A stretch of DNA of 15,251 bases, from assembly GCA_016215735.1 (NCBI GenBank), contig JACRIA010000036.1, forward strand, positions 1 through 15,251, in the 5' to 3' direction. How positions within the stretch are numbered: the stretch's first letter is position 1; every line of letters starts with the position of its first letter. The translations under genes and the position numbers were made by a program. The stretch is from Candidatus Peregrinibacteria bacterium (GTDB taxonomy: Bacteria; Patescibacteriota; Gracilibacteria; UBA1369; UBA12463). The notes under the pieces are model-generated. The model saw only the letters and a program-made list of their open reading frames with translations, did not search any database and was not told the origin of the DNA. Positions 12,029 to 15,251 of this stretch are shown here, piece after piece.

Positions 12029-12370
12029 TTATTTAGCCGCGGCTGCTGGTGCTGCTGCGGTGCCCTCTGCTTTTGCGACTGTTTCCTGATCTGTTCCTGT
12101 GATTTTAGCGAGTTTGCCGCCGTGTCCTTTAAATTTTCTTGTCGGAGCAAATTCGCCGAGTTTGTGACCTACCATTTGTTCAGTTATATATACAGGAATA
12201 TGCTGTTTTCCATTGTGAACCGCAATCGTGAATCCTACAAATTCAGGCGGAATATCGCAGTCGCGAGCCCATGTTTTGATTGGTTTATTTTCTCCGGCCG
12301 CAGCCATTCGTTCTACTTTTTTGAGCAGTTTTTTATCTATGAGCGGTCCTTTTTTTAGACTTCTTGACAT
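12029..12370 (-). CDS. rpsS: 30S ribosomal protein uS19
   Basis: uS19 lies in the 30S head with uS13 and contacts tRNA and the 50S subunit. Landmarks are MSRSLKKGPLIDKKLLKKV, KTWARDCDIPPEFVGFTIAV (32-51), HNGKQHIPVYITEQMVGHKL (52-71) and GEFAPTRKFKGHGG (72-85). The protein is 113 residues against the usual 90-95; the surplus is a C-terminal Ala/Thr/Glu tail (about 94-113) that ends AAPAAAAK. It lies between rplB and rplV, its normal place. The start ATG (12368-12370) follows CATTCCTATCAT. The TAA stop abuts a GC palindrome. Confidence 0.97.
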   Translation of the reverse strand: MSRSLKKGPLIDKKLLKKVERMAAAGENKPIKTWARDCDIPPEFVGFTIAVHNGKQHIPVYITEQMVGHKLGEFAPTRKFKGHGGKLAKITGTDQETVAKAEGTAAAPAAAAK

Positions 12371-12376
12371 ATGATA

Positions 12377-12446
12377 GGAATGAAGAATAAAGAATGAAGA
12401 ATGAAGAATAAAGAATGAAGAATGAAGAATAGAGAATATAGAATGT
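12377..12446. repeat. Longest heptad array, rplB-rpsS spacer
   Basis: About ten 7-bp units fill nearly all of the 78-bp spacer; most are AGAATGA or AGAATAA, and the last two nearest rplB are degenerate. It is the longest array in the window and reaches the rplB stop codon. Confidence 0.92.
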
Positions 12447-12448
12447 GG

Positions 12449-13279
12449 TTATTTGCGGCGTTTTATTATCCATTTAGTACTGTATTTTTTGCGGTTTCTT
12501 GTTTTGAATCCGAGCGCCGGCATTCCCCATGGCGTTTCCGGTCCCGGAAGACCAATTGGATGTCCGCCTTCGCCGCCTCCATGCGGATGGTCGACAGGGT
12601 TCATTGCTTTTCCTCTGACAGTCGGTCTTATTCCCATTCTGCGTTTGCGTCCTGCTTTTCCAAAACTTACATTGCTGTGATCAATATTGCTTACAACTCC
12701 AATCGAAGCAAAACATTCTTTGCGGATCATTCTTACTTCAGCCGAAGGCATTTGAACTTGAGCCATCGGACCTTCGATTGAAACGAGTTTTCCAGACGAA
12801 CCTGCTGATCGAATCATTTGTCCGCCGCAGCCGGGCGTGAGTTCGAGATTATATATAGGATAACCAATCGGTATATGGGATAAAGGCATTCTATTGCCTG
12901 TTTGAACTTTAGCTTTTGTTTTTGTGATAACACTTTCTCCGACTTTTATTCCTTCAGGAGCAATGTGATATCTTCTTTCGCCGTCAGCGTATTTTACAAG
13001 CATTACAAAAGCGGATCTATTTGGATCGTATTCAATTGTTTCAACTTTAGCCGGAATGTTCATTTTATCTAATTGTTTGAAATCAATAAGCCTGTATTGT
13101 TTGATTACGCCGCCGCCTTGATGACGGATTGTGAGTTTGCCGTAGTTATTTCTGCCGGAATGTTTTTTTATTCGTTTTACAAGCGGTTTATACGGCTTTC
13201 CAATCGTTAATTCTTCGTATGTAAGGCCGCTCATTTGTCTTCGTCCTGGAGTTGTCTTTTTATATATTTTAATTCCCAT
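12449..13279 (-). CDS. rplB: 50S ribosomal protein uL2
   Basis: uL2 is an early-assembly 50S protein near the peptidyl transferase centre and forms an intersubunit bridge. The start is ATG 13277-13279, giving 276 residues, the canonical size; a TTG three codons upstream (13286-13288) is in frame but gives no family match. Landmarks are GIKIYKKTTPGRRQMS, KKHSGRNNYGKLTIRHQGGG (38-57), the SH3-like part with GERRYHIAPEGIKVG, and RGKAMNPVDHPHGGGEGGHP (about 222-241), the conserved loop whose histidine matters for peptidyl transfer. TPWGMPALGFKTR follows. It lies between rplW and rpsS. Confidence 0.98.
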   Translation of the reverse strand: MGIKIYKKTTPGRRQMSGLTYEELTIGKPYKPLVKRIKKHSGRNNYGKLTIRHQGGGVIKQYRLIDFKQLDKMNIPAKVETIEYDPNRSAFVMLVKYADGERRYHIAPEGIKVGESVITKTKAKVQTGNRMPLSHIPIGYPIYNLELTPGCGGQMIRSAGSSGKLVSIEGPMAQVQMPSAEVRMIRKECFASIGVVSNIDHSNVSFGKAGRKRRMGIRPTVRGKAMNPVDHPHGGGEGGHPIGLPGPETPWGMPALGFKTRNRKKYSTKWIIKRRK

Positions 13280-13301
13280 AGTTTTCAAGATTTTTTATAA
13301 T

Positions 13302-13337
13302 GCGGCCTGCGGCCGCGTGATTACGACCTTCGGTCGT
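13302..13337. repeat. Two GC palindromes, rplW-rplB spacer
   Basis: GCGGCC/GGCCGC (13302-13316, loop TGC) and ACGACC/GGTCGT (13323-13337, loop TTC) lie in tandem. The spacer then ends GTCGCGTG at the rplW stop codon (13349-13351). In the transcript the leader after them reads AAAAATCTTGAAAACT before the rplB ATG. Confidence 0.85.
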
Positions 13338-13348
13338 GTGGTCGCGTG

Positions 13349-13651
13349 TTATTTTTTCTCTTCAAACTTGATTTTGTTAACGTCGATGCCTTTTTTGCTG
13401 TCAATTCTGATAATTGCTTTTTTCATGTATGGTCTTTTCATCATTGTTCTGCCGCGGCCCACAAGTCTTATTTTTCTATCTACATTAATAATATTTATAG
13501 AGCGCGGTTTTTCTCCGTATAATTCCCTGAACGCGTCAGCCACGTCTACTTTTGTTGCTTCCTGCGTTACCCAAAATGTATATTGTTTAGCCGCGCCGAG
13601 ACGCGTGGCTTTTTCTGTGACAATAGGTTTTAGAATTTTTGTGTATTTCAT
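13349..13651 (-). CDS. rplW: 50S ribosomal protein uL23
   Basis: uL23 surrounds the peptide exit and is the docking site for trigger factor and signal recognition particle. The 100-residue length is normal. Landmarks are the KILKPIVTEKATRLGA opening (5-20), QYTFWVTQEATKVDVADAF (23-41), the strand INIINVDRKIRLVGRG (52-67), and KRPYMKKAIIRI (72-83) followed by the Lys/Glu-rich end. It lies between rplD and rplB. The start ATG (13649-13651) lies only 6 bp after the rplD stop codon, directly behind a hairpin that covers the end of rplD. Confidence 0.97.
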   Translation of the reverse strand: MKYTKILKPIVTEKATRLGAAKQYTFWVTQEATKVDVADAFRELYGEKPRSINIINVDRKIRLVGRGRTMMKRPYMKKAIIRIDSKKGIDVNKIKFEEKK

Positions 13652-13657
13652 AGTTCG

Positions 13658-14308
13658 TCAGGTGTCAGACCCCTTCGGGGTCAGACACCCATTAACCTTT
13701 TTCATTTTCTCCAGCGCTTTTTCAAAGAAAAGCACTGTTTCGTACTTGGCTAGATCAGCTATATTTAAATAATTGATTAAAATTGCTTTTGCATTCGCGA
13801 GATTGCGGATGCTGCGCATAACCGTTTCATCTTTTTCAGGCAGAATAACAAGAACACCCCTTTTGATAGGAAGCTTTGCGAGCATTTGGCTGAATAATTT
13901 TGTTTTTGCCTGCGCTGATTCGTATTTATCAAGTGCAATTATTTGTTTGTCGCGGGCTTTTTCGGATAAAGCGCTGTACAATGCGGCTTTTCTTTGGGCT
14001 TGCGGCATTTTTTTCGAGAAGTTTCGATCATTGCGCGGACCGTGCGCGACACCGCCGCCAATATAGTGTGGATTTCTTATGGAACCTTGGCGCGCGTGGC
14101 CTGTTCCTTTTTGGCTATATGGTTTTTTTCCGCCTCCGCGTACTTCTCCTTTTGTTTTTGTATGTGCGATTGCATGGCGCGCGTTTGCTCTCTGCATCAC
14201 AAGCGCCTGATGAATTAAGTCTTTATTAAAAGGTTTTTCAAAGAATTGTCCGGGCGCTTCAATTTGTCCTGTTTTTTCTCCTTTCTGATTGTATAAGTCG
14301 ATTTTCAT
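13658..14308 (-). CDS. rplD: 50S ribosomal protein uL4 with hairpin-encoded C-terminus
   Basis: uL4 binds 23S rRNA domain I, and its long loop reaches the exit tunnel; in E. coli it also represses the S10 operon. Landmarks are KTKGEVRGGGKKPYSQKGTG (51-70), HARQGSIRNPHYIGGGVAHG (71-90), the PRNDRNFSKKMPQAQRKAA segment and the C-terminal Rossmann-like part with NLANAKAILINYLNIADLAK and YETVLFFEKALEKM. The 216-residue length is near normal. The last ten residues (207-216, GCLTPKGSDT) are translated from a GC hairpin (13661-13689), and the TGA lies at its edge, so this C-terminus is not a family feature. It lies between rplC and rplW. Confidence 0.97.
   Translation of the reverse strand: MKIDLYNQKGEKTGQIEAPGQFFEKPFNKDLIHQALVMQRANARHAIAHTKTKGEVRGGGKKPYSQKGTGHARQGSIRNPHYIGGGVAHGPRNDRNFSKKMPQAQRKAALYSALSEKARDKQIIALDKYESAQAKTKLFSQMLAKLPIKRGVLVILPEKDETVMRSIRNLANAKAILINYLNIADLAKYETVLFFEKALEKMKKVNGCLTPKGSDT
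13661..13689. repeat. TCAGACCCC hairpin inside the 3' end of rplD
   Basis: A 29-bp near-perfect inverted repeat: 12 of 13 positions pair around a 3-base TTC loop, with one A-A mismatch. It is the same element as the two copies between rplC and rplD, but here it is translated. Confidence 0.92.
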
Positions 14309-14312
14309 ATAT

Positions 14313-14396
14313 TTGGTTTGGTATCAGACCCCTTCGGGGTCAGACACCAATTATTGGTTTGGTATCAGACCCCTTCGGGGTCAGACACCAATTATT
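14313..14396. repeat. Exact 41-bp tandem duplication of a hairpin element, rplC-rplD junction
   Basis: Positions 14315-14355 and 14356-14396 are identical. Each carries a hairpin of arms TATCAGACCCC and GGGGTCAGACA around a TTC loop, flanked by TTGGTTTGG and ACCAATTATT. The second copy contains the rplC stop codon (14381-14383). Confidence 0.95.
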
Positions 14397-14965
14397 ACTA
14401 AGCCATTTTTTGATCCCGGAACTGCGCCTTTTAGAGCCAATAGATTTTTTTCCGGATCAACGTGTATTACTTTTACTTTTTTGATTGTTACTGTATCGAG
14501 ACCCATGTGTCCTGGCATTCTTTTTCCTTTAATCACTCTTCCTGGTTTTGCGCGGGTTCCGATTGAACCTGGTTCTCTGTGCTGGTGCGAGCCGTGCGAC
14601 ATAGGGCCCCTCGTGAATCCGTACCGTTTGATTACTCCTTGGAAACCTTTGCCTTTCGAAGTTCCCGTGATCGTGACTTCTTTTACATCCTTTAATATTT
14701 CGAGAGTCACCGCGTCGCCTTTCTTATATTTTTCTAAATCTTTTGCGTCTGTTTTGAATTCTCTTAGATGGCGATATCTGACAGTTTTTGTTGGTTTCTT
14801 AAGCGCATCAAAACCCAGGACTATCGCCGGATATCCGTCTTTTTCAACAGTTTTAATTTGATCAACTGTGTTCGGTGTGCATTGCACGACCGTAATCGGG
14901 ATCACGCGGCCGTCGTCTTGTATAAGACGAGTCATTCCTATTTTTTTGCCGAGAATACCTGCCAT
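14381..14965 (-). CDS. rplC: 50S ribosomal protein uL3
   Basis: uL3 is one of the two assembly-initiating 50S proteins, and its long loop reaches the peptidyl transferase centre. Landmarks are MAGILGKKIGMTRLIQDDGR (1-20), AIVLGFD (47-53), TSKGKGFQGVIKRYGFTRGP (102-121), SHGSHQHREPGSIGTRAKPG (123-142), GKRMPGHMG (147-155) and the last strand GSKNGLVIIGV. At 194 residues it is slightly shorter than E. coli's 209. It is the first gene of the operon in the window; the usual preceding gene rpsJ is not present. Its final Val and TGA lie within a copy of the hairpin repeat. The ATG (14963-14965) follows AACCAAAATTATT, with no Shine-Dalgarno sequence. Confidence 0.98.
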   Translation of the reverse strand: MAGILGKKIGMTRLIQDDGRVIPITVVQCTPNTVDQIKTVEKDGYPAIVLGFDALKKPTKTVRYRHLREFKTDAKDLEKYKKGDAVTLEILKDVKEVTITGTSKGKGFQGVIKRYGFTRGPMSHGSHQHREPGSIGTRAKPGRVIKGKRMPGHMGLDTVTIKKVKVIHVDPEKNLLALKGAVPGSKNGLVIIGV

Positions 14966-14999
14966 AATAATTTTGGTTAAGAGGTTCTTCGCAACTTTT

Positions 15000-15017
15000 G
15001 GCCCGCCTTGGCGGGCC
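15000..15017. repeat. Perfect palindrome in the rplC leader
   Basis: An 18-bp perfect palindrome, GGCCCGCC and GGCGGGCC with a TT centre, lies 35 bp before the rplC start and about 60 bp after the proposed transcription start. It has no U-run after it on either strand. It could be a leader hairpin or a member of the intergenic palindrome family. Confidence 0.75.
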
Positions 15018-15084
15018 CGCTTCAGAAATTTTCGGCAAACTCCTAAAGCGCCTAGAACGTAAACCGTTTTTGGCTTGCCGTATA

Positions 15085-15113
15085 AATTTATATTGTTTGG
15101 GTATTTAAGTCAA
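15085..15113 (-). promoter_or_regulatory. Probable operon promoter upstream of rplC
   Basis: On the minus strand TTGACT (15108-15113) is followed after 17 bp by TAAATT (15085-15090), with an overlapping TATAAA at 15 bp. This is a good match to the housekeeping sigma consensus. Transcription would start near 15078 and give a leader of about 110 bases carrying the palindrome at 15000-15017. The rest of the 286 bp right of rplC shows no RNA gene or conserved coding frame on the minus strand. Confidence 0.65.
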
Positions 15114-15196
15114 GAGAAAATCGCGCGCCGAGTTTTTGCGCAATCAGCTAATTCTCGGATCAACGGATTTTTAGTTTGAGAAAAAATTTGAGAGAA

Positions 15197-15223
15197 TAGG
15201 AGGAGTATAAAATAACCCTCCTA
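15197..15223. other. Inverted repeat around a TATAAAAT word at the right end
   Basis: TAGGAGG (15197-15203) and CCTCCTA (15217-15223) form a perfect 7-bp stem around a 13-base AT loop that contains TATAAAAT (15206-15213) on the plus strand. It could be a weak terminator for a minus-strand gene further right, an operator over a plus-strand -10, or a hairpin hiding an AGGAGG motif. Confidence 0.5.
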
Positions 15224-15225
15224 AA

Positions 15226-15251
15226 ATGAACGAACATGAAGTTTTATGGGC
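15226..15251 (+). CDS. Possible start of a divergent gene (cut by window edge)
   Basis: An open frame starts at ATG 15226-15228 and reads MNEHEVLW to the window end. Only eight complete codons are present, so identity cannot be fixed. The pattern (acidic residues, then Leu-Trp at positions 7-8) resembles the first residues of DnaA proteins, which often carry a Leu-Trp pair there, but this is only a guess. A -10-like TATAAAAT lies 13-20 bases upstream, which would give a very short leader; a clear -35 is missing. An AGGAGG motif at 15198-15203 is too far (22 bases) to serve as a normal ribosome binding site. Confidence 0.25.

Noticed and set aside
11986..12150. N-terminal extension of the rplV frame by 55 residues
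   Set aside because: It overlaps the end of rpsS in another frame, crosses a palindrome and is low-complexity; the ATG at 11983-11985 gives a normal uL22 start.
11774..12358. Long plus-strand open frame of 194 codons
   Set aside because: It is fully antisense to rplV and rpsS, which have strong family matches; the frame is a by-product of their composition.
12377..12446. CRISPR array
   Set aside because: The repeats are 7 bp and contiguous, with no spacers; the 41-bp tandem pair at 14315-14396 also has no spacer and only two copies.
13280..13288. TTG start codon for rplB three codons upstream
   Set aside because: Family members start at the MGIKIYKK equivalent, and the TTG lies in the shared CTTGAAAAC word.
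14289..14861. Plus-strand open frame of 190 codons antisense to rplC
   Set aside because: It runs through the hairpin repeats and the reverse of conserved uL3 motifs, with no recognisable domain.
241..14965. Alternative genetic code with TGA as glycine
   Set aside because: TGA ends rplC, rplD, rpmC, rplN, rplX and adk at normal family lengths, twice inside ATGA overlaps, so it works as a stop.
890..15017. GC palindromes as intrinsic terminators
   Set aside because: None is followed by a U-run on the sense strand, and terminators after nearly every third gene would break an essential operon.

Overview
The window is one long, nearly gap-free ribosomal protein operon read entirely on the minus strand, so transcription runs from the right end to the left end. 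In transcription order it carries rplC, rplD, rplW, rplB, rpsS, rplV, rpsC, rplP, rpmC, rpsQ, rplN, rplX, rplE, rpsN, rpsH, rplF, rplR, rpsE, rplO, secY, adk, map, infA, rpmJ, rpsM, rpsK, rpsD and the first 67 codons of rpoA. This is the classical S10 + spc + alpha order fused into one unit. Every gene is intact, except that rpoA is cut by the window edge.

The genome is bacterial. The missing rpmD (uL30) between rpsE and rplO, the merged operon, the zinc-type uS14, uS4 and uL24, and several low-complexity protein tails fit the Candidate Phyla Radiation (Patescibacteria, Parcubacteria-like). That placement is inference; no 16S gene is present. TGA ends at least six genes here, which argues against the CPR lineages that read TGA as glycine. 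rpsJ, which usually precedes rplC, is absent; rplC follows a non-coding leader and a good promoter-like sequence.

The genes work together. Eleven 30S and fourteen 50S protein genes are co-transcribed with initiation factor IF-1, the SecY channel, methionine aminopeptidase, adenylate kinase and RNA polymerase alpha. The operon therefore couples ribosome building, translation start, nascent-chain processing, export and transcription.

The unusual part lies between the genes. Of 27 gene junctions, 12 hold tandem arrays of a 7-bp word (AGAATRA on the plus strand) and two more hold arrays of other 7-bp words. Eight hold GC-rich palindromes that mostly begin exactly at a stop codon, two are ATGA overlaps, and one is an AT-rich imperfect repeat. 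Two (secY/adk and map/infA) fit none of these cleanly. Heptad arrays and palindromes do not share a junction. Some repeats run into the coding sequence and supply stop codons or the last residues of uL3, uL4, uS5, uL22, uL16 and uL18. No start codon is preceded by a convincing Shine-Dalgarno sequence. The right end may hold the start of a divergent plus-strand gene.
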